DNA of 64,000 bases, taken from Mariniflexile sp044335535. Its GTDB lineage: Bacteria; Bacteroidota; Bacteroidia; Flavobacteriales; Flavobacteriaceae. Positions within the stretch are counted from its first letter, which is position 1; the number at the start of each line of letters is the position of its first letter. The position numbers were made by a program, and so were the translations under genes. Location of the stretch: positions 62,001 to 126,000 of the forward strand of contig NZ_JBIQVZ010000002.1 of NCBI RefSeq assembly GCF_044335535.1. The letters are read 5' to 3'. Under the pieces are notes generated by a model that worked only from the letters and a program-made list of their open reading frames with translations, was not told the DNA's origin and ran no database searches. Below, in pieces: positions 8,440-16,409 of this stretch.

Positions 8440-9419
8440 AAACCCTATTTAGTATCTCAGCTTTTTTAATAATTTCTGCGGTTTTTTCTCAAAATACTTA
8501 TACTAAAACCCTAAAGTTAATGGGTAGCCGTTTTGATATTACTGTGGTTGCGGAGACTGAGGATGAAGGAAATAATTTTATTGAGATTGCTGTAAACGAA
8601 ATATCAAGAATTGAAAAGTTAATTTCATCTTGGGATGCCAATTCACAAACTTCAGAAATTATTAGAAATGCTGGTATAAAACCCGTAGTTGTGGAAAATG
8701 AATTGTTCCAGCTAATAAAGCGTTGTCTAAAAATTTCAGAATTGACCAATGGCGCTTTTGATATTAGTTATGCATCTATGGATAAGGTTTGGCATTTTGA
8801 TGGAAGTATGACCGAAATGCCTTCACAAGAAGCTATAAAAAAATCAGTTTCAAAAGTGGGTTATAAAAACATCATTTTAGATGAAGCTAACCATTCTGTA
8901 TTTTTAAAGTTGGAAAATATGAAGATAGGTTTTGGAGCTATAGGAAAAGGATATGCTGCCGATAAAGCCAAAGCATTACTTCAACAGAAAGGAGTAAAAG
9001 CAGGCATTATAAATGCATCGGGCGATTTAAATACATGGGGAACACAGCCAGACGGTAAAGATTGGATGGTTGCCATTGTTAATCCATTAAATAAGAGTAA
9101 AGTATTTTCATGGTTGCCCGTAAGTAATAGTGCGGTGGTAACTTCTGGTAATTACGAGAAATATGTAATCTTTAACGATGTTTTGTTTTCCCATATTATA
9201 GACCCAAGAACAGGTTACCCAAGCACAGGAATATTAAGTGCTACAGTTTTTACTGCAAATGCCGAATTAGCCGATGCGTTGGCAACTTCCATTTTTGTTA
9301 TGGGTGTAGAAACTGGTTTAGACTTTGTAAATCAACTTAAAGGTGTAGAATGTGTTATTGTAGATAAGGACAACAAACTGCATACCTCAAATAATATTAA
9401 TTTAAAACTTATAGATTAA
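8436..9419 (+). CDS. apbE: FAD:protein FMN transferase, ApbE family
   Basis: ApbE moves the FMN part of FAD onto a threonine or serine of an exported target protein, forming a covalent flavin. The 327-aa protein has a short signal sequence ending VFSQN. The family motifs are present: GFGAIGKGYAADKA, NASGDLNTWG, HIIDPRTGYPS and ADALATSIFVMG. It has no lipobox. It starts at a TTG overlapping the stop of the thioredoxin-like gene (TTGA) and its stop overlaps the next ATG (TAATG), indicating translational coupling. No Nqr or Rnf subunit lies nearby, so the target is likely encoded in this unit. Confidence 0.93.
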   Translation: MKTLFSISAFLIISAVFSQNTYTKTLKLMGSRFDITVVAETEDEGNNFIEIAVNEISRIEKLISSWDANSQTSEIIRNAGIKPVVVENELFQLIKRCLKISELTNGAFDISYASMDKVWHFDGSMTEMPSQEAIKKSVSKVGYKNIILDEANHSVFLKLENMKIGFGAIGKGYAADKAKALLQQKGVKAGIINASGDLNTWGTQPDGKDWMVAIVNPLNKSKVFSWLPVSNSAVVTSGNYEKYVIFNDVLFSHIIDPRTGYPSTGILSATVFTANAELADALATSIFVMGVETGLDFVNQLKGVECVIVDKDNKLHTSNNINLKLID

Positions 9420-9628
9420 TGAAAAAAGTGTTTTTGCTAATCCTTTTTATAATAGCATTCACGTCTTGTACTGTGGTTAAAGAATACGAAAAAGTAAACT
9501 TGAACGATCCCGATATGACTTTATCGCAAAAAAAAGTAAATAGATTTGAAACTAATTTTCAGGTTTATAGAGAAGCAGCTTCGGGGGCAAACGGTGGTAA
9601 ATCTGGTGGTGGTTGTGGTTGTAATTAA
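9419..9628 (+). CDS. Small lipoprotein with C-terminal GGGCGCN tail, DUF4266
   Basis: A 69-aa protein with a lipoprotein signal (lipobox FTSC, acylated Cys17). The mature chain is about 50 residues with the family phrase NDPDMTLSQKKVNRFETNFQVYREAASGA. A glycine-rich tail ends in Cys66-Gly-Cys68-Asn69. I recognise DUF4266, whose members regularly end in GCGCN and neighbour DUF3570 genes. The tail could bind a metal or be a redox or modification site; nothing here decides which. It is coupled to apbE upstream and directly abuts the DUF3570 gene. Confidence 0.85.
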   Translation: MKKVFLLILFIIAFTSCTVVKEYEKVNLNDPDMTLSQKKVNRFETNFQVYREAASGANGGKSGGGCGCN

Positions 9629-11083
9629 ATGTTTAAAATGAAAAGGTTTTTAATTATCCCAGTTTTGTTCATAGTAGCTATGGGGTTTTCACAAGAAACA
9701 ATGCAAGATTCCGCATCAGTTTATAAAAAGCGTGTTCTAGAAACTGCTGAAGTCGATTTTTTAACAAGTTATTATACCCAAGATGGTAATAATGCTTCGG
9801 TAACTGGTGGCATTGGCACAGAAAAACTTTCTGATTTTACGCCAACCATAGTTTTAAGCATTCCTTTAAATGCTGATGATGTGCTTACTGTTGATGCAGG
9901 TATATCAACATATACTTCAGCTTCATCAAGTAATTTAAACCCGTTTGATTTAAGTGGTGCTTCGAGGGGAGAAGGTGACGATGATAATAATGGTAATGGT
10001 AATGTTTTAGGGGATGTTATAGGAAGTCCATGGGTGGCTTCTTCTGGTGCCTCAAGACAAGATACTTGGGGAAGTTTAAATATTAATTACTCCCACAGTT
10101 CTGATGATAGAAACACAGTTTGGAATGCAGACCTATCATTTGCTACGGAATATGATTATTTTTCAATTGGCTTTGGTGGAGGTTTATTAAAACAATTTAA
10201 CGAGAAAAATACAACTTTAGGTGTAAACACAAAAGTTTATCTAGACCAATGGATGCCAAAATATCCAACTGAATTAGATTCTTATCTAGAAGTAAATGGG
10301 AATTTAAATCAAGGTTTTTTTGAAGGTGTAACCATTTTAGACCAAAGCGGAAATGCAAGTACAAGTTGGCATCCTATTTTAGGATTTAGCCTTATAGATA
10401 ATAAGTCTAGAAATTCATATTCGTTATCTGTTAGTTTTTCTCAAATATTAAATAAGAACTCGCAGTTTTCGTTATTTTTCGATTTGGTTCAACAAAAAGG
10501 ATGGCTCTCTAACCCCATGCAACGTGTTTATTTTGCAGATATAAATAACTATTACATTGGTAATGCTGCAAGTATTAATAATTATGCATCTTCAAGCAAT
10601 AGAGATGTTTTTCAGTTAGCGGATGATATTGAACGTATGCCTAGTACCCGATTTAAAATACCTATTGGTTTAAGATGGCATTATTACTTAAATGAAATAG
10701 TTTCAGTAAGAACATATTACCGTTATTATTTTGATGATTGGGGTGTTAATTCACATACGGCAAGTGTGGAATTGCCAGTAAAAGTGTCATCAAAATTCAC
10801 ACTGTATCCGTCGTATCGTTATTATAATCAAACGGCAGCCAATTATTTTGCACCTTTTGAAGAACATTTATCTACAAGTTTATATTATACCTCAGACTAC
10901 GATTTGTCTAAATTTAACGCCACTCAATATGGTTTTGGTGTGGGGTATACCGATATTTTTACAAAATCACATATATGGAAACTCGGTTTAAAAAGTATTG
11001 ATTTAAAATATAATAGTTATAAACGCAATACAGGTTTAAAAGCTGATATTGTTTCTATGGGTATTAAATTTGTTATGGACTAA
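9629..11083 (+). CDS. Outer-membrane beta-barrel protein, DUF3570
   Basis: A 484-aa exported protein (signal peptide about residues 5-21, GFSQE) with alternating aromatic/polar beta strands throughout and a C-terminal strand ending GIKFVMD. It looks like an outer-membrane barrel of the DUF3570 family. Two SGASR motifs stand out in the N-terminal part, FDLSGASR (109-112) and SSGASR (139-142), flanking an acidic, Asn/Gly-rich loop (GEGDDDNNGNGN) that might bind a cation. SGA(S/T) recalls ApbE flavinylation sites. ATG 9638 (MKRFLII) is as likely a start as 9629. It is the last gene of the thioredoxin-ApbE-DUF4266 unit. Confidence 0.85.
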   Translation: MFKMKRFLIIPVLFIVAMGFSQETMQDSASVYKKRVLETAEVDFLTSYYTQDGNNASVTGGIGTEKLSDFTPTIVLSIPLNADDVLTVDAGISTYTSASSSNLNPFDLSGASRGEGDDDNNGNGNVLGDVIGSPWVASSGASRQDTWGSLNINYSHSSDDRNTVWNADLSFATEYDYFSIGFGGGLLKQFNEKNTTLGVNTKVYLDQWMPKYPTELDSYLEVNGNLNQGFFEGVTILDQSGNASTSWHPILGFSLIDNKSRNSYSLSVSFSQILNKNSQFSLFFDLVQQKGWLSNPMQRVYFADINNYYIGNAASINNYASSSNRDVFQLADDIERMPSTRFKIPIGLRWHYYLNEIVSVRTYYRYYFDDWGVNSHTASVELPVKVSSKFTLYPSYRYYNQTAANYFAPFEEHLSTSLYYTSDYDLSKFNATQYGFGVGYTDIFTKSHIWKLGLKSIDLKYNSYKRNTGLKADIVSMGIKFVMD

Positions 11084-11207
11084 CCATGTTCACAAACTTG
11101 TTATAAATCTATCTTAAAGTCTTTTTAACTTCTTTTTAAAAGTAGTATTTTGGCATGGTTATTTATATAACTGTTATTGCTATATAAATACCTAATTAAT
11201 TTTTAAT

Positions 11208-14123
11208 ATGCGCCAAATCTTATTAATATTAGTAACCTTACATATATCACTTTCAATAAGTAGCCAAACTATTGAAAACCCTTTAGCAGCAAAAGATGTT
11301 AAAGGACAGAAAAAATGGGTCGATAGTATATATAACTCCATGACTTTGGCCGAAAAAGTAGGGCAGTTGTACATGGTACAAGTCATGTCCAATCAAGACC
11401 AAATCGCTAAAAACAAAATAGTTGAGTTAATTAAAACGTATCATATAGGAGGGCTGATTTATTCTCTTGGCGGCCCTGTTAAACAAGCTAAATTAAATAA
11501 CGAACTACAAGCACTTTCAAAAGTGCCGTTGTTAATAGGAATGGATGCAGAATGGGGTTTAAGCATGCGTTTGGACTCTACCTATGCATTTCCTTGGAAT
11601 ATGACGCTTGGGGCTATAAAAGATAATAACCTAATAGAGCAAACAGGAAAACACATTGGAGAGCATTGTAAGCGGCTTGGAGTTCATTTTAATTTTGCGC
11701 CTGTGGTCGATATCAATACCAATCCGTTAAATCCCATTATAGGCAATCGGTCGTTTGGTGAAGACAGGGATAATGTAACCGAGAAAGCGTTGGCTTTTAT
11801 GAAAGGCATGCAAAGCGCAGGTGTTTTGGCCAATGCAAAACATTTTCCAGGTCATGGCGATACCGATCAAGATTCACATAAAACCTTACCAACTATTAAT
11901 TTTGACGAAAAGCGCATCGATTCCATTGAGTTATATCCATATAATAAAATAATTACAAAAGGGCTTTCCAGTGTTATGGTGGCACATTTAAAAGTGCCTA
12001 GTTTAGAGCCATCGGGGTATCCCTCTTCATTATCAAAACACATTGTCACCGATATTTTAAAGGAAACCCTAGGGTTTAAGGGACTTATATTTACCGATGC
12101 TTTAACCATGAAAGGCGCTGCCGATTTTAAGGAAATTGGTGCCATAGATTTAGCGGCATTTAAAGCAGGAAATGATGTGATGCTTATGTCTGAAGACGTA
12201 GCTGTAGGTATTTCAAAAATTATAGAAGCTTATAACCATGGTGAAATTAGCGAAGCCCGGTTAGAACTTTCGGTTAAAAAAATTCTTCAAGCAAAATATA
12301 AAGTAGGATTAAATAATTACGAACCTGTTGGTTTGAATGATTTATCGACCGATTTAAATAGGTTGAAGGATGATATTCTATATGAAGAACTTTTAGAAAA
12401 TGCCATTACTATTGTTAAAAATGAACATAATTTAGTACCACTTCAACAGCTTGAAGAAAAAACAATTGCTTATGTAAAAATGGGCGATGATGATGGTTCT
12501 GTGTTTTTAAACGAACTAAAAAAATACACCAAAGTACACCACATAGAAGCTACAATGCTAGATGAACTTATGGCTAAGCTTCAGGATTATAACACGGTTG
12601 TAATTGGGCTGCATCGTTCAAACCAAAGTCCTTGGAAACCGTATCAGTTTTCAGAAGAAGAACTAACTTGGTTGTATGAAATAGCGAGAGCACATAAAGT
12701 CATTTTAGATGTTTTTGTAAAGCCTTATGTACTTTCAGATTTAGCAACCATTGAAAACATAGAAAGCATCGTGGTTAGTTACCAAAACAGTGACATAGCA
12801 CAACAAAAATCGGCACAACTTATATTTGGTGCTATTGATGCAAAAGGCAGTTTGCCAGTCTCTATTGGAAATTATTTTAAAGTAGGCGATGGCATTCAAA
12901 ATACCGCCATAAAACGTTTAAGTTATACGGTTCCGGAACGTGTTGGTATGGATTCTGAAAAACTAAATAAAATAGATTCTATTGCCCAAAGTGCTATAGA
13001 TGGTAATATGACACCTGGTTTACAATTGTTGGTGGCAAGAAAAGGGAAAGTCATTTATAATAAAAATTTTGGCAAGCACACGTATTCAGGAACACAGGCG
13101 GTTACATTTGATGATGTTTATGATGTGGCATCTTTAACCAAAATACTGGCGACTTTGCCATTGCTTATGGAATTGGAAGAACAAGGTGAGGTTACTTTAG
13201 ACACGAAGCTTTCTAAAATATTACCTAGTTATAAAAAGTCAAACAAAGCAAATATTACATTAAAAGCAATGTTGTCCCATTATGCCCGACTAAAGCCATG
13301 GGAACCGTTTTATGCACATACATTAGACAGTGCCACAAAACGTCCGAGTAATAAATATTATAGAACAGAGCGTAGTGAAAAGTTTAATATTGAAGTGGCT
13401 CAAAATTTATATTTGCGTTCAGATTATCCAGACTCCATACAAAAAATTATTAAAGACTCAGAATTGTTAAACAAACTCCAATACAGGTATAGTGATTTCC
13501 CTTATTATATTTTAAAGAAATATATTGAGAATTATTACGACAGAACCTTAGATTTTCTTGTGCAGGAACATTTTTATAAATCTTTGGGAGCCAACTATAC
13601 CATGTATAATCCGTACCATAAAATAAGTAATAAAAAAATTGTTCCGACAGAAGTTGATGATTATTACAGGTTTCAAGAAGTGCATGGATATGTACACGAT
13701 ATGGGAGCAGCTATGCAAGATGGTATTGGTGGACATGCTGGCATATTTAGTAATGCCAATGATGTTGCCAAAATCATGCAAATGTTTTTGCAGAAAGGCT
13801 ATTATGGAGGAAAGCATTATTTTAAACCGGAAACAATCGATAAGTTTAATACCTGTTACTTTTGTAATAAAGGAAACAGAAGAGGTATTGGGTTCGATAA
13901 GCCTCAATTAGAAGAGGAAGGTCCAACATGTGGTTGCATATCTTTAAATAGTTTTGGTCATGCTGGTTTTACAGGAACCTATGCTTGGGCTGACCCTGAA
14001 GAGGAAATTGTTTATGTGTTTTTATCAAACAGAACACATCCTACTGCTGTAGAGAATTTGCTTTCAAAGAAAAATATTAGAACCGATATACAACGCTTAA
14101 TTTATGAAGCGATAATTGATTAA
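11208..14123 (+). CDS. Glycoside hydrolase family 3 fused to a serine hydrolase (beta-lactamase-like)
   Basis: A 971-aa secreted fusion. A signal peptide (about 1-20) precedes a GH3 NagZ-type beta-N-acetylglucosaminidase domain (about 35-365) with KHFPGHGDTDQDSH (His224 of the Asp-His dyad) and TDALTMKG (nucleophile Asp297). A GH3 C-terminal-like linker (about 390-560) follows. The last third (about 585-970) is a penicillin-binding/class C beta-lactamase fold with SLTK (Ser642, Lys645), a YSD motif and a C-terminal GHAGFTGT in place of KTG. Such fusions are common in Bacteroidota and probably trim or recycle peptidoglycan or muropeptides outside the cytoplasm. A -7-like TATTTTGG lies about 60 bases upstream. 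Confidence 0.92.
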   Translation: MRQILLILVTLHISLSISSQTIENPLAAKDVKGQKKWVDSIYNSMTLAEKVGQLYMVQVMSNQDQIAKNKIVELIKTYHIGGLIYSLGGPVKQAKLNNELQALSKVPLLIGMDAEWGLSMRLDSTYAFPWNMTLGAIKDNNLIEQTGKHIGEHCKRLGVHFNFAPVVDINTNPLNPIIGNRSFGEDRDNVTEKALAFMKGMQSAGVLANAKHFPGHGDTDQDSHKTLPTINFDEKRIDSIELYPYNKIITKGLSSVMVAHLKVPSLEPSGYPSSLSKHIVTDILKETLGFKGLIFTDALTMKGAADFKEIGAIDLAAFKAGNDVMLMSEDVAVGISKIIEAYNHGEISEARLELSVKKILQAKYKVGLNNYEPVGLNDLSTDLNRLKDDILYEELLENAITIVKNEHNLVPLQQLEEKTIAYVKMGDDDGSVFLNELKKYTKVHHIEATMLDELMAKLQDYNTVVIGLHRSNQSPWKPYQFSEEELTWLYEIARAHKVILDVFVKPYVLSDLATIENIESIVVSYQNSDIAQQKSAQLIFGAIDAKGSLPVSIGNYFKVGDGIQNTAIKRLSYTVPERVGMDSEKLNKIDSIAQSAIDGNMTPGLQLLVARKGKVIYNKNFGKHTYSGTQAVTFDDVYDVASLTKILATLPLLMELEEQGEVTLDTKLSKILPSYKKSNKANITLKAMLSHYARLKPWEPFYAHTLDSATKRPSNKYYRTERSEKFNIEVAQNLYLRSDYPDSIQKIIKDSELLNKLQYRYSDFPYYILKKYIENYYDRTLDFLVQEHFYKSLGANYTMYNPYHKISNKKIVPTEVDDYYRFQEVHGYVHDMGAAMQDGIGGHAGIFSNANDVAKIMQMFLQKGYYGGKHYFKPETIDKFNTCYFCNKGNRRGIGFDKPQLEEEGPTCGCISLNSFGHAGFTGTYAWADPEEEIVYVFLSNRTHPTAVENLLSKKNIRTDIQRLIYEAIID

Positions 14124-14310
14124 TAAAGTACTTAAAGTTGAGAGTACTTAAAGTTAAAAGTTATAAGTACTTAAAGTTAAAAGTTGTAAGTACTTAAAGT
14201 TAAAGGCTATAAGTATTTAAGGTTAGATAGATTAACTTTAGGCACTTAAAACTTTAGACACTTAAAACTTTAGGCACTTATAACTTAAGACACTTATAAC
14301 TTAAAAAAAT
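14124..14310. repeat. Degenerate inverted array of AAGTACTTAAAGTT-type words before bshA
   Basis: The left half repeats a unit of about 23 bases containing AGTACTTAAAGTTAAAAGTT. The right half carries the complementary orientation, with repeats such as CACTTAAAACTTTAG and CACTTATAACTTAAG. The two halves can fold into a long imperfect hairpin that would form the 5' leader of bshA if transcription starts upstream. The array ends only seven bases or so before the ATG at 14311. No open reading frame is supported. Confidence 0.65.
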
Positions 14311-15447
14311 ATGAAAATAGGCATAGTATGTTACCCAACTTTTGGGGGTAGCGGGGTAGTTGCTACCGAATTAGGTTTAGAGCTTTCTAAACGAGGTCAT
14401 GAAATTCATTTCATCACATATAATCAACCCGTACGTTTAGAGTTGTTAAGTAATGATGTGCATTATCACGAAGTGACTGTTCCAGAATATCCGCTGTTTC
14501 ACTACCAGCCTTATGAGTTGGCCTTGTCAAGTAAATTAGTTGATATGGTAAAACTTCATAAAATTGAAATCTTACATGTGCATTACGCTATTCCGCATGC
14601 CTATGCTGCCTATATGGCTAAAAAAATGTTACAAGAAGATGGTATTTATATACCTATTGTTACCACTTTACACGGAACTGATATTACGCTTGTTGGCAGC
14701 CATCCGTTTTACAAACCAGCAGTGACTTTCAGTATTAATAAATCGGATGCAGTAACCGCAGTATCGCAAAGTTTAAAAGATGACACATTGCGTTTGTTTG
14801 ATATAAAGAATGATATTCATGTCGTACCTAACTTTATCGATTTAGATAAGTACAATCATAAGTTTACCGATTGCCAACGTGGTATGATGGCGAAAGAAGA
14901 CGAAAAAATAATCACACATATTAGCAATTTGCGACCTGTAAAGCGTTCACAAGATGTTATTAGTGTGTTTTATAACATTCAAAAAGAAATGCCCGCAAAA
15001 TTGATGCTTATTGGTGAAGGGCCAGAACGAGAGCACATAGAAATGCGTTGTCAAGAATTAGGTATTTTAGATAAAGTTATTTTCTTTGGAAGAAGTAATG
15101 AGATTGATAAAATATTATGTTTCAGTGATTTGTTTTTGTTGCCATCACAAACAGAAAGTTTTGGATTGGCAGCTTTAGAAGCCATGGCATCGGGAGTGCC
15201 CGTTATTTCAAGTAATACAGGTGGTATTCCAGAAGTTAATGTGCATGGTGTATCGGGTTTTTTAAGTGATGTAGGCGATATTGCCGATATGACTAAAAAT
15301 GCCCTATATATTTTAAGTGATAAAAAGCGATTGGCAACTTTTAAAATTAATGCTAGAAAAATTGCCGAAAAATATGATTTACATACCATTGTTCCACAAT
15401 ACGAAGCTATTTACCAAGATACTTTGGCGAAGTGTTTGGTGCTATAG
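14311..15447 (+). CDS. bshA: N-acetyl-alpha-D-glucosaminyl L-malate synthase BshA
   Basis: BshA joins GlcNAc from UDP-GlcNAc to L-malate, the first step of bacillithiol, the low-molecular-weight thiol that replaces glutathione in many Bacillota and Bacteroidota. The 378-aa GT4 glycosyltransferase opens with KIGIVCYPTFGGSGVVATEL and has HVHYAIPHA and LHGTDITLVG. Its C-terminal domain carries SNLRPVKR, GEGPE and the sugar-nucleotide motif ESFGLAALEAMASGVPVI. Length and opening are typical of BshA rather than generic GT4 enzymes. bshB and bshC are not in the window. Confidence 0.93.
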   Translation: MKIGIVCYPTFGGSGVVATELGLELSKRGHEIHFITYNQPVRLELLSNDVHYHEVTVPEYPLFHYQPYELALSSKLVDMVKLHKIEILHVHYAIPHAYAAYMAKKMLQEDGIYIPIVTTLHGTDITLVGSHPFYKPAVTFSINKSDAVTAVSQSLKDDTLRLFDIKNDIHVVPNFIDLDKYNHKFTDCQRGMMAKEDEKIITHISNLRPVKRSQDVISVFYNIQKEMPAKLMLIGEGPEREHIEMRCQELGILDKVIFFGRSNEIDKILCFSDLFLLPSQTESFGLAALEAMASGVPVISSNTGGIPEVNVHGVSGFLSDVGDIADMTKNALYILSDKKRLATFKINARKIAEKYDLHTIVPQYEAIYQDTLAKCLVL

Positions 15448-15772
15448 TTCGTAATATAGCCTGAGTTCAATATAAATTTTAACGAAGTTTAAAGTTCAGT
15501 GTTCAGAGTTTGATGTACCGATGAAGTTTGTGATATACGATTCAACAATTACACGGTTAAACTGTTAAAAGTTACAAGGTATGCCTATCAACCTGAATTA
15601 AGGTTTTGTAATGATATCATTTTTTTATTTATATAACTATCTAAACACTTGGATATAAGATTACATCACATAGAAAACTCACGTTAATATAAAAAAAGTT
15701 GTAAACCGCTTTATAGTAAAAATAAAAAGCACCCCAATTGAGGTGCTTTTCTGTTTTTATAAAACGTTTCAC
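15448..15772. other. Intergenic region, no gene; iterated words and terminator
   Basis: This 325-base stretch lies between bshA and the oppositely oriented porin-like gene. It contains no supportable ORF. It has iterated words (AGTTCAGTGTTCAGAG, ACGGTTAAACTGTTAAAAGTT) and, at its right end, a clear terminator hairpin at 15725-15750. Confidence 0.6.
15725..15750. terminator. Bidirectional rho-independent terminator
   Basis: AAAAGCACC pairs perfectly with GGTGCTTTT around an eight-base loop. T-runs follow on the plus strand and A-runs precede it, so it can stop transcription from both the convergent bshA side and the leftward porin-like gene, whose stop codon lies 22 bases away. Confidence 0.8.
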
Positions 15773-16264
15773 TTAAAACTGGTATCTGATACCTAAAGCA
15801 ATATCAAAATCTAAGTCGTTGTTGTCGTAAGTTTCATTTCCAAAACCAATTTCTGGTCTAAAATCCAATGAAATTAATAAAGGAATATCAAAGTTGTATT
15901 CAATACCTATATCTCCGGCAGCAAAAACAAACGTATCGTTGTAATCATTTCCATTGTTATCGTCATAACCAAACGACCCTAATCCGCCACCAACACCAGC
16001 ATACCAGTTAAAGCCACCATCTATGTTCCAAACCCATTGGTATAAACCAGCAAGTTTAAAACCATCATAGTTTTTGCCATCTCTCCAGCCTAAATCTACC
16101 TCTAAACGGTTGTTGCTGCCTAGGGCGTGCTGATAAGATATTTCGGCTCCAACACCATTGCTGTCTCCTAAACGCAATCCTAAGGCGTTATTTGAAATGT
16201 CTTGTGCGTTTGATAAAAAGGTAAAACCTAATAACGCTACTGAAAATAAAAGTAATTTCTTCAT
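15773..16264 (-). CDS. Small outer-membrane beta-barrel protein
   Basis: A 163-aa protein with a signal peptide (MKKLLLFSVALLGFTFLSNA, cleavage before QDI). Alternating beta strands of an eight-stranded-barrel type follow, with features such as LGLRLGDSNGVGAEISYQHA and WYAGVGGGLGSFG, ending in RYQF with the terminal aromatic expected for BAM recognition. It resembles OmpW/OmpX-type or generic porin_4-like proteins. The function is unknown. It stands alone, with a terminator downstream and a -7 box at 16342. Confidence 0.8.
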   Translation of the reverse strand: MKKLLLFSVALLGFTFLSNAQDISNNALGLRLGDSNGVGAEISYQHALGSNNRLEVDLGWRDGKNYDGFKLAGLYQWVWNIDGGFNWYAGVGGGLGSFGYDDNNGNDYNDTFVFAAGDIGIEYNFDIPLLISLDFRPEIGFGNETYDNNDLDFDIALGIRYQF

Positions 16265-16341
16265 AAATGTAATTTTTGTTTGTAATTAATATACGGTCAA
16301 TTAATGCTTAAGGATTTTTTAAATAATCCATTTCAATTTTA

Positions 16342-16349
16342 CAAAAATA
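16342..16349 (-). promoter_or_regulatory. Putative -7 box of the small outer-membrane protein gene
   Basis: On the minus strand TATTTTTG matches TAnnTTTG exactly, 78 bases before the ATG. No TTTG at -33 spacing is found. Confidence 0.3.
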
Positions 16350-16409
16350 ACGCCAAAAATGTATTTATATTTAACTTCTTATTAAAATTATAATTATTTT
16401 TCAATTGCC

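Noticed and set aside
13548..13907. Antisense open frame inside the GH3-serine hydrolase gene
   Set aside because: Entirely within the catalytic region of a well-supported gene; no start context or family motif.
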